Part shown: piece by piece, positions 1 to 9,179 of the stretch
Layout: each line of letters starts with the position of its first letter
Numbering within the stretch: position 1 is the first letter of the stretch
Source of the DNA: Lepus europaeus
Taxonomy: Eukaryota; Chordata; Mammalia; Lagomorpha; Leporidae
Reading direction: 5' to 3'
Length of the DNA: 64,000 nucleotides
NCBI RefSeq assembly: GCF_033115175.1
Contig: NC_084834.1
Coordinates: forward strand, 120,896,275-120,960,274
Position numbers and translations under genes: made by a program
The notes under the pieces: model-generated
Databases searched by the model: none
What the model saw: only the letters and a program-made list of their open reading frames with translations
Told to the model about the DNA's origin: nothing

Positions 1-60
1 TCTCTCTCTTTCTCTATTTCTTTCAAATAAATAAATAAATCTTACAAAAAAAAAAAAAAA
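1..60 (+). repeat. C repeat (CSINE), 3' end
   Basis: CT-rich tract, TTTCAAATAAATAAATAAATCTT and a poly-A tail: the 3' end of a sense C repeat cut by the window edge. Confidence 0.8.
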
Positions 61-1322
61 GCAAATGTAGCAGCCCCTTAAAATGTTAGAATTTCCAGAA
101 TGAAAAAAAAAATCAGTTGTCATCAAACTTTCCATAAAATTCTATCAATATCCTTCTCTTGAGTGAGCTTTTACTTCCTGACTTATGAATAGTATTGTGA
201 CTAGTTTAACATTTCAAGTTAAATATCCAGTTTCTTAAACTATACCAACAGTTGCCCAGTAGTTTGGCCGCATTATCTCAGGGTCATCATTGACACAACC
301 AAAACGGACCACACAGTATTGTGACCAGGTTAAGACTCTGCTGGAATTTTCTACTTTGATGAGAACATCTAAGTTTCCAGACAGTTCACGGAACACAGGA
401 GCCCCAGCTTAGCACATCCCTGCGGACGAATGAATCATGGAACATTTTGCAGCAAAAATCAATTTTCCTGGGAACTTATGCAAGAAAAATATGTAGGAGA
501 TGAATGGAAAAACAGCTCCAGCAGTGCCAGCTTTGCTGGGCTGAAGTCACCTAATTTTAAAACATACTTGGATAGTGAAATATTTCGAATTCATGAAGAA
601 AATGAGTTTTTGGATCTTACTGTATTCAAATACTTTTCTTGAGTTTTGTTTGTGAAATGTAGTTCACTTTTTGTCTGTATATTTTTAAAATCTTTTTCTC
701 CCAAATTCTCTTTTGTACTGCTCTCTTCCTGGGGATAGAAACCTGAACAGACTCTGTATCCCACACAGTTTACTTTACAGATTATCCTACCTTTTCTTTT
801 CTTTCTCTAATACAATATACATGAAACATATTGAAAAATATGAATTCTTCCATCCTCAGTAATTTTAGAAGTTAGAGTAATTGTCAAAATTAAGTCAAAA
901 TATTGAGAATTTAATATATTTTTGTTGGAAATCAGAATTTCAAAATCTACATTGATATCAGAGTCACTTTTTAGAATTTAAGACTATGTACTTACATTAT
1001 GGGAAAAGGTCTTGAATGATGAAGTTCATTCCCACCTGATTTCCACCCTGATAATGTTTTTATGATAGATAATATCTGTCAGTTTACTAAAGCTGTAAAT
1101 CAATTTCAATCTGCATTCCTATGGAAATGTTGTGTAATTGCTTTCAGCTGTGGCACAATTCGAACCGTCTGCTAGTCATCTGTTAGCATATACAACATGT
1201 ATTTTAAAGAAGTTATTTTATTCTAAGAAAATGCTAAAAGAAGATTTTAAGTATAATTACGAAGTGTCTGTCATTTCTCTTTCTGCTTATTGCTGGGTAT
1301 ATTATAACTGATAAAATTCCTT
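61..1322. other. NMU intron sequence, nothing recognised
   Basis: AT-rich unique-looking sequence. A 70-codon open frame at 430-642 has no features of a gene. No upstream NMU exon (the one ending in Phe-x-Val-Asp) was found here. Confidence 0.5.
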
Positions 1323-1618
1323 TTTAAAAAGATTTACTTATTTATTTGAAAGGCAGAGACAGAGAGACAGAGAGAGAGAGGTCTTCCGTCTGCTGGTTCA
1401 CTCTCCAAATGGCCACAGCAGCCAGGTCCAAGTCAGGCTGAAGCCAGGAGCCAGGAACTCCATCCTGGCCTCCCATGTGGGTGCACAGGCCCAAGCACTT
1501 GCGCCGCCCTCAGCTGCTTTCCCAGGCACGTTAGCAGGGAGCTGAGCAGAAGCAGGGCAGCTGGGACTTGAACTTGTGCTCATAAGGGATGCCAGCATCA
1601 CAAACAGCAGCCTGCCCC
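1323..1618 (-). repeat. C repeat (CSINE)
   Basis: Minus orientation: GATTTACTTATTTATTTGAAAGGCAGAG, GA-rich tract, then the body to GGGATGCCAGCATCACAA. Diverged copy inside an NMU intron. Confidence 0.85.
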
Positions 1619-1889
1619 TCTGGTAAAATTCTTGACAGGGAAACTTGTCGTATTGATAGGGAAATTATTTTTAAATCCAGTATTCTGATGACACTGCTGG
1701 TTGTTGAAAATTCTCTGGTGTGTATGTATACAGAGTTTCTCCTACTGATACAAACTATGTGCTCAAGTCCTGGATTCCCCTTCCTTCAGTGAGGGTGGCT
1801 GAAAGTAACTGAGCCTGGGTATAACCCCAGGAAGAACTGCCCTGGTGTTAGGCGCGTGTGACTCATAACGCCCTCATTTTCTTTTCCAG

Positions 1890-1943
1890 GAAGAATTCCA
1901 AAGTCCTTTTGGAAGTCGAAGTGGAGGATACTTTTTATTCAGG
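1890..1943 (+). CDS. NMU: NMU penultimate coding exon (54 bp)
   Basis: Exon of 18 whole codons with acceptor ...TTTTCCAG and donor AGG|GTATGC. It encodes most of NMU-25 up to the Arg of FLFR. A symmetrical phase-0 exon could be skipped without a frameshift. Confidence 0.92.
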
Positions 1944-3224
1944 GTATGCACACACGGCATTTATTTTTAATCAAGCATCATCAACATTGGAAAATACCTT
2001 CACTGTGCATTGATTTCATTAGTCGCAATTTTTCATTCATTTTTGACACTTGTAGATACTTGCTGTCAGGCGTCACACTGTGTATTAACTTCCGTTCCCC
2101 CTTCTTGCTTCAGGACTACAGCATCCCCAGTCAGATTCCTCTGACCCACCACTCCTGTTCGTGAACACCCCAAATGGCATTCACCTGCTTAACAGCTTAA
2201 TGTTTGGCTTTCCATCTGTAGGGATAAGTGTGCTGCCAGTGCATTACTTCACAAGTGCCAAGGAAGCATTTACTGAGCATTCGATTCAGTAGGTTGGGAT
2301 AGTCATCACTACTTTCACAAAGTCTTAACAGAGTCGACTACAGTGAAGGCTGTGTTGTCAGAACTGTTGACTGCATTTCCCATTTGTGTATCCAGACGGT
2401 CTCAGGAACATGGGTTCCTTTCTAAGCAGCTGCACTTTCTAAACTATTTGCAATTTTAATACATTCCCAGGAATTTTTAAATCTTTCATTTAACAGCCAT
2501 TTATTGGACTTCTGCTGAGTGTTGGGCTGTGTACCAAGGGCTGGAATGTTAAGACAGATAGGAGTCCATCCCCGTGCTCTAAGTTCACAGCCTGGTGAAG
2601 GAAATGGAGAAGGAAAACAACACTGAGTACTGTGCAAGGTGCACCCTCAGCCTGGGGGCTGTGGTTTCCAACTGAACTCTAGCCCAAATCCTGGAGCATC
2701 AACAGGGTGACATCGTTCAGAAATCTCACTTCCTGCCAAGGACCAGGGCGGGAGGCATGTGGCAGCATATGCATTTTGGGAAATAATTTTAACAGCAAAT
2801 TAGAGAATGGATCCGAAGAAGGAACCAAACTGATGGCAAGAAGAAGTAATACTCAACACCTTGACTTCGGGAAGCTAATTTGGGTTCATATCAAATTAAA
2901 CTTAACATTTGTTTTAAAATTTTGGTGCTTTCTCGGAAAAAAGCCAAATCAAATAGTGTCTGCTTTGTGAGGCCCTCAGCATCACCCCGGGCTTGTCTGA
3001 AATGCAGGTTTAGGTCCTCCTCAGACTGGAAGCTCTGTGGGACCCAGCAGGCTTTGTTGTAAAAAACAAAAACAAAAGCCAAAAACCTCCAAGTGTTTCT
3101 GATGCCTCGTGATCCTTAGGTGGATTTCTATAAATATCAGCTCCCAGCCTGCATTCCGCTGACTTCTTTCTCATTTATTATTTTTCAGCCACGCAATGGA
3201 AGGAGATCCATAGGCTTGATTTAA
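1890..3224 (+). CDS. NMU: Neuromedin U precursor, last two coding exons (3' part of gene)
   Basis: Neuromedin U is a secreted neuropeptide acting on the G-protein-coupled receptors NMUR1 and NMUR2 (smooth muscle contraction, feeding, immune signalling). Two exons are visible. Exon 1890-1943 follows a pyrimidine-rich acceptor ending in CAG and reads EEFQSPFGSRSGGYFLFR before a GTATGC donor. Exon 3189-3224 follows TTTTTCAG and reads PRNGRRSIGLI and then TAA. Together they give the FLFRPRN core common to all NMU peptides, followed by Gly (amide donor), Arg-Arg (convertase site) and a short C-terminal tail. Both junctions fall between codons. The exons encoding the signal peptide, the precursor and the N-terminal Phe-x-Val-Asp of NMU-25 are not in the window, so the coding sequence is partial at its 5' end. 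The residue before Gly-Tyr is Gly, where I expected Arg (see findings). The + orientation and position 5' of PDCL2 match mammalian gene order. Confidence 0.93.
2490..2640 (+). repeat. MIR element
   Basis: CATTTATTGGACTTCTGCTG, GGGCTGTGTACCAAGGGCTGG and the following segment match the layout of a mammalian-wide interspersed repeat. Confidence 0.5.
2970..3060 (+). repeat. MER5-type fragment
   Basis: AGCATCACCCCGGGCTTGTC, then AAATGCAGGTTTAGG, resembles the 5' half of MER5 (hAT-Charlie nonautonomous) elements. Short and diverged. Confidence 0.4.
3189..3224 (+). CDS. NMU: NMU terminal coding exon with stop
   Basis: Reads PRN-G-RR-SIGLI-stop straight after TTTTTCAG. PRN is the amidated C-terminus of the mature hormone and G-RR is its amidation and cleavage signal. 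The last 11 codons are as short as expected for the family. Confidence 0.93.
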   Translation, partial: PRNGRRSIGLI

Positions 3225-3238
3225 AATGGTATGTGTTG

Positions 3239-3244
3239 AATAAA
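3239..3244 (+). promoter_or_regulatory. NMU: NMU polyadenylation signal AATAAA
   Basis: A canonical AATAAA lies 14 bases after the NMU stop codon and is followed by an A-rich run, implying a very short 3' UTR. No other hexamer as close to the stop was seen. Confidence 0.7.
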
Positions 3245-3539
3245 TGAAAAAAAAAAATGAAGTGGTAGATGTCCCACGGCTAAACTCAATTTGGAAATTT
3301 TTGTTGTTTCCAAACAGTCACAAATTATAAATATGCCTATCATTTGATCCGTTGCATGTATGTGGTAGCATCTTTTGTATTATAATTATCAGAGGCTTTA
3401 TATGATTGATGGGAAAATCCCAGTATTTTGGGCTGGATTTGCTTTTCCCATTCGTATTCCTCAGACTAGGCCCCGAGAGTGCTCATCACAACTGATCGTG
3501 TAGACAACAATCCTATGATCCTATTATCTCTGCCTGTTA

Positions 3540-3895
3540 TATAATAATAAAATTAAAAAACCGAGGGGACTCCATCAAAGCCATTTTCGGTAGAAAATTG
3601 AAGACCTTAAACTAAGCAAGGAGAATTAATGAATAAATTATGAATTTTTCACTCAGTAAGTCAAAAAGACAAGGCAAACTCCAGGAAAGCAGAAGGAAGA
3701 AAGTTATGAAAACAATTAATAAATTTAAAAATAGTAAAGTAGAAAAATTGATGTAAGCAAAGTAGAAACCTTATTCTTTGCAAAATAAATAAATAAATAA
3801 ATTCACTTAGCCTAGCCAAGAAGAAGGGGCAAAGTCACCGATATACAAAAATACAAATAAGAGACAAAAATCAAAACAGACATACAAGGGCACTT
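3540..3895 (+). repeat. L1 ORF2 fragment
   Basis: A-rich sense sequence with the L1 pattern around ATTCACTTAGCCTAGCCAAG and the following AAGAAG...CAAATAAGAGACAAAAATC (endonuclease/RT linker region). Old and short. Confidence 0.45.
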
Positions 3896-4589
3896 CAAAA
3901 ACTTTGTGGAAAATAGAATGAAGGTAGGTTCATTATAGTGCCAAAAAATTTTGAAATCAGTGCATACTCACAGAAGATATGAAAATCCTGAAAGAGTATT
4001 TTGCCTGTCTCATGTATTATCCTGTCCTAGTCACCTCCCATAAGCCTCATCTCTGACTACCGACACCCCAGGTGGGTCTCCCATCTTCATTCCTCACCAG
4101 GGGGATTCAGACTCCACCAGGAGTTTTGGAGGAAGCAAACCATATTCAAACCACAGCAAGAGTTAAGGATCCCGACCCCCTGTGAGAGATCCGTTCTCAC
4201 AACTCAGCAGGGACGATGCCACATTAGGGCAGTTTGTTAAAATATTTCACCATTAGAAGAAAAATGATCTGATAATCTCAATAGATGTTTTTGGTATAAT
4301 TCCACATCTGTTTCTGGGCTTCAAAAGGAGATCCTGTAGAAAGATATGTATCTTTTCTCCACGTTTAAATTATAGTTTCAATAAACTTGCTATTGATAAT
4401 GGAATACTTTGGAACATTTCATGAGGAACAAAAGAATATTCTCTCACTTTTACTTAATGTAGCTCTTGATGAATTAGATGATTCAGTTAAGCAAGAAAGA
4501 AATAAAAGATAAAAATACTGAAAGGCAATAAAAATGACATCCTCATAGGACATAATTAGGAACTTGAATTTTATTCTTGTTAATGTTAA

Positions 4590-4857
4590 TTTTTCATGTA
4601 CTTGAAAAGTAGAGAGAGAGAGACACTTTTCCATCCACTGGTTCACTGGTTCACTCCCCAAATTCCCACCGTAACCAGGCCTCGGCTAAGCTGAAGTCAG
4701 GAGCCTGGAACTCCATCCAGGTCTCCCACATGGGGAGCAGGGGCCCAAGCCCTGTGCTGTCATTTGGTGCCTCCCAGGATGCCTCAGCAGGGAGCTGGAT
4801 TGGAAACAGAGAAGCTGAGACTTGGAACCAGCACTGTGCCACAATGCCTGCCCGGGA
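4590..4857 (-). repeat. C repeat (CSINE), diverged
   Basis: GTACTTGAAAAGTAGAGAGAG, CCATCCACTGGTTCACT, body to GCCACAATGCCTGCCC. Confidence 0.8.
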
Positions 4858-5551
4858 ACTTAAACTGTCAAACTGTGTTTCAAGAAAGGCCTGACAAATT
4901 ATGTTCATACTTGGAATATGAGAACACGTGTTCTTCATTTGTTTTTAAATTTTTCAAGGTATTAAGAACTGAGTGTTAATGGGAAAAACACATCTTTCAA
5001 AATAATGCGAATATACACAGGCATTTATAAAATGTAAGCAAAACTTGTTTGATAGTAAATGGAAAAATATCTGTGATTATAATACCAAACTATTAGAGTA
5101 TTCACAATGTGAAATGGAATTTAATCCATGATTTGCTCAGTTTATAATGAACTCTCTCTGAAGTTGAGAAAAATTGAGTTATTCCCAAAAATTGGGTATA
5201 TACAGAATAATTTACTCAGGACTTAATTTTATTTTTCCAATGGAAAAACAATTTGATGATAATTTTTTCTTTGTTATTCTCATCTGATTGTCTACAGCGT
5301 TCATCTATCCTGATGGCTAGTATTTAGTTAGAAAGAATTTAAGCATAAAATGGGATGATTTAATTATAAATATGAGGTAATAGATGCATGAGGAATAACT
5401 GCAACTTTTGATATATATTATTCATAAATCTTATTAATGAACCTTAAGAAACTACTTTCATGTATTAAGTACTATAAACATTTGGAAAACAAAACAATGT
5501 TCCATCAGAGAGAGATTAAATGATATATAGTTTAAAATGTACAAACTGAAG

Positions 5552-5886
5552 GGCCAGCACAGAGGCTTAACAGGCTAATCCTCTGCCTTGCGGCACCGGC
5601 ACACCAGGTTCTAGTCCTGGTTGGGGCGCCAGATTCTATCCTGGTTGCCCCTCTTCCAGGCCAGCTCTCTGCTATGGCCCGGGAAGGCAGTGGAGGATGG
5701 CCCAAGTGCTTGGGCCCCTGCACCTGCATGGGAGACCAGGAGAAGCACCTGGCTCCTGGCTTCGGATCAGCGCGATGCGCCGGTCGCAGCGGCCATTGGA
5801 GGGTGAACCAACGGCAAAAAGGAAGACCTTTCTCTCTGTCTCTCTCTCTCACTGTCCACTCTGCCTGTCAAAAAAAAAAAAAAAAA
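5552..5886 (+). repeat. C repeat (CSINE), young full-length copy
   Basis: Full sense copy with poly-A tail, flanked by the perfect 17-bp duplication AAATGTACAAACTGAAG (5535-5551 and 5884-5900). Confidence 0.95.
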
Positions 5887-6345
5887 TGTACAAACTGAAG
5901 AACAGCTGGGAAATATCTCAGATGCCAGTGTGATACTATGACAAAATATTTATAAAACTGTCTATATACAAGCATTATATACACATTCACACACTCATTT
6001 GCATTTGAATCTAATTCAATTTTTCTTCTTTTACAGAATATCAACAAATTTTCTACAGAGGCAATGCTATGGAATATAACATGCACTAACATTTGTTTTC
6101 TCCCCCAAACCAGTCTTCGCTGAGTTTACTCTGCTGACAATCCCTGTATTGTAAACATCCTCAGTAAAAATTGGTTGAGACTGTAAATGTTCAATTTCTT
6201 GAAAACAGTGTTGTAATGATAAATGATAATGATAAATGACATGAAATAAAGCTGTCAACAATGATGTTCCTCAGCTTTTGTCCCTGTAGCTTTTGATACT
6301 ATTGGCACATATGCCTTTTTGATATTTTTATAAAAGTTACTTATA

Positions 6346-6489
6346 GGGTCCAGCATTGTGGCACAGAAAGTTGAGCAACTGCCTGTAACACTGGCATCCC
6401 ATATGGGCACTGGTTCGGGTCCTGGTTACTCCACTTTCTTTTTTTTTTTTTTTAGAAAAAAAAAAAATTTTTTTTTGGACAGGCAGAGT

Positions 6490-6539
<50 letters not shown>

Positions 6540-6920
6540 TCTTCATTTTTCAATGGATCACCCCCCAAATGGCTGCCACGGCCGGCGCTGATCCAAAGCC
6601 AGGAGCCAGGTGCTCCTCCTGGTCTCTCGTGCGGGTGTAGGACCCAAGCACTTGGGCCATCCTCCACTGCCTTTCCAGGCCACAGCAGAGCGCTGGACTA
6701 GAAGAGGAGCAACTGAGACAGAATCCGGTGCCCCAGCCGGGACTAGATCCCGGGGTGCTGGCACCACAGTCGGAGGATTAGCCAAGTGAGCCGCGGTGCC
6801 GGCCCTGGCTGCTCCACTTTCAATGCAGCTTGCCTGCTAATGGCCTGGGAAAGGCAGCAGATGGTCCAAGTAGTTGGGCCCCTACTACCTATGTGGCACC
6901 TTTAAAATAAATAAATCTTA
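6346..6920 (+). repeat. C repeat (CSINE), split by a second copy
   Basis: Left part 6346-6438 and right part 6822-6920 (ends AATAAATAAATCTTA) form one older sense copy, interrupted by the minus copy at 6439-6804. Confidence 0.85.
6439..6804 (-). repeat. C repeat (CSINE), nested insertion
   Basis: Full minus copy with poly-T start and a long (GA)n tract. The duplication CTGGTTACTCCACTTTC / CTGGCTGCTCCACTTTC shows it inserted into the older C repeat. Confidence 0.9.
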
Positions 6921-7817
6921 ATACTCATGAAGTTGAATTTTAATGTGCTATTTTAGTTTGTCCTATTTAGATTTTTATCAGTGACAAAATTACTAGCTTT
7001 TGTAAATAGCAGAATGCCAAATAACTAGCAATCTTAGAATGTGAACAACAACATTAACCATACTAATTAGATTTGGACTTGACCATTCCAATAGTCCAAT
7101 AAGCAAATTCTGAAATTTATAATTATAACATGGTTTTCTGGTGGCTGCAAATTTAACAGTACACTAACCTGTTCTATCAGCTCATCGTATTCAGTTTATT
7201 TTAAAATAAGTTTTTCCACTCTAACATCTGAAAGGCAACCAGCGTTGTCCACAGATCGTATTCCTAGAAGAGGATTGTGAATATGCTTGGAGAATTTCTG
7301 CATTAAATCCATCAATTAGTGGTCACAGATTTAACCTCAGATGGAGGTTGTGTTCGTGTCCCTACATCTTTTCCACTATGTTTGCCTTCTGAGCTCCATC
7401 TGGATCTGTACCTCCTCTACCAGAGAGGTTGCCGGCTGATTAGAGTCGGGTGGCTCTCTAGGTGGGTAGGATGAGGTCTGTATAAATCTCAAAGTGGTGT
7501 ATTTAACCAATTTTTGGTCTTCCTAATGTTGGCCGACGATTATAGCTTAAGCTATGTCTTTTTACTAACAAAGTTTCTGAATGTCACTTGTCAATGAGGA
7601 AACATAAGGAGAGAAGCAGAAGAAGACAAAAATTTTGTTATTTTTTAAAACAGAAAGAATTATCTTGACAAGATTGGGACTTCAAAGCAAGGAGTGCTTC
7701 CTGCTCTGAGGCCACAAATGCACAGGGCAGCACCTGCTAATTCTATGCGCAGCAATTCAACCAGCCTGTTCTTTATTAATCGTTAGAGTCAAAAAGGGGA
7801 GTTGAATATTAATTTAG
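6921..7817. other. Intergenic sequence, nothing recognised
   Basis: AT-rich sequence between NMU and PDCL2 with no open frame or repeat I can name. Confidence 0.4.
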
Positions 7818-8140
7818 GTTGGCTGGCACCACGGCTCAATAGGCTAATCCTCCACCTGCGGTGCTGGCACCCCGGGTTCTAGTCTCGGTCGGGGCGCCGG
7901 ATTCTGTTCCTGTTGCCCCTCTTCCAGGCCAGCTCTCTGCTATGCCCCGGGAGTGCAGTGGAGGATGGCCCAAGTGCTTGGGCCCTGCACCCGCATGGGA
8001 GGCCAGGAGGAGCACCTGGCTCCTGGCTTTGGATCAGTGCTGTACGCCGGCCGCAGCGGCCATTGGAGGGTGAACCAACGGCAAAGGAAGACCTTTCTCT
8101 CTCTCTCTCTCTCTCACTGTCCACTCTGCCTGTCAAAATA
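7818..8140 (+). repeat. C repeat (CSINE)
   Basis: Full sense copy from GGTTGGCTGGCACCACGGCT to CTGCCTGTCAAAATATATAT; short duplication ATTTAGG. Confidence 0.9.
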
Positions 8141-9000
8141 TATATATATTTAGGCAGTATTTCCTAGGGACTCCCAGAAATTCAGAGAGACATATATCAC
8201 TTACATTATTTAGGGTTTCTAGGATAATAAAGAGAAAGAAAAAAAGCAGCCATAGCAGAGGACATATTAAGACATGGCCATAAAAACTGTGATATGTTTT
8301 AAAATATTTACATTTATCAATGTCTCCTACACAAACACAACAGAATATATGGCCTCCTAGGAATATAGTATCAATTATTAACTAGTCTCTACCGATGGAG
8401 TGGTCCAACGTCAAACCTAAGTTTAAAATTACGTCATTAAAAGTGTTTTTACCTTCTGTTCCAAATCCTGTTGTGTCTCTGGGACCACGTGTATAAAGCA
8501 GGTGCATAACCCAAGTGTTTTCCCTAAGCGGCTGCCGGCTCCTAGGAAACATTCTCCTTAAATTAAACATCAAATCCTTCAGTTCTATAGGTTTCTACCT
8601 AAAGCCAGCTGTCTCCTGTGGCAGTGGGCTACGGTCGGGTGGAAAGCTGCCGTCCCATTTAAGAGTTTGGTGGGAGCCCTGATCTCTCACCCTAGGAAAG
8701 CACACATACAACAAAAGGAAGTGCCGATGGGGACTGTGGGTGCCCTAGCTTCCAAATTCTAAGTACAGGCCCAGGTCTCCAGGCGCACGACTCTGCTGAG
8801 GGGTTCCCCACCCGGCGAGCTTGCTGTCTGCCCGTGGAGAGAGGGCTCAGCAGTGGACGGGTGCTCCCGTGCAGAATCAGCGGTTGACCTGGCAAGGGTG
8901 GCAGCGGACCGGCTGGCCGGACACCAGCCCTGGCGGCCCACAGTGACCAGTGGGTATTGCGCCGTCAGTACCCACCGACCCTCGGGTCTGAGCCTTCCTC

Positions 9001-9013
9001 GTTGCCTAGCGAC
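9001..9013 (+). promoter_or_regulatory. X-box-like RFX binding site
   Basis: GTTGCCTAGCGAC resembles the RFX X-box (GTTGCC half-site, short spacer, degenerate second half-site). It lies about 160 bases upstream of the PDCL2 start codon. RFX2 drives many spermatid genes, which fits the germ-cell expression known for PDCL2. The assignment rests on the motif alone. Confidence 0.45.
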
Positions 9014-9173
9014 GGCTGCGCGCGCACCCGCGTCGTCAGAAGCCTCTGTCTTCCTCGGCTTCCGGCGGCGGCGGCGGCCGTTGGACCGCTAGGCCTGTGG
9101 CGGCGTCTTCGGCGTCTTCGCGCCTTGAGGAGGCTCCAGCGCCGCGGGCGCCTGAGGGGCCGAGCGGGCCGCC

Positions 9174-9179
9174 ATGCAG
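9174..9179 (+). CDS. PDCL2: PDCL2 coding exon 1 (Met-Gln only)
   Basis: GCCGCC-ATG-CAG|GTGAGG: a strong Kozak context, two codons, then a consensus donor. Only these two codons join in frame to DPNEDTEW in exon 2, giving the family N-terminus MQDPN. The 5' UTR presumably extends upstream in the CpG island; its start cannot be read from sequence. Confidence 0.9.

Noticed and set aside
61-1889. Upstream NMU exon encoding the start of NMU-25
   Set aside because: No Phe-x-Val-Asp ending at a GT donor was found by reading this stretch.
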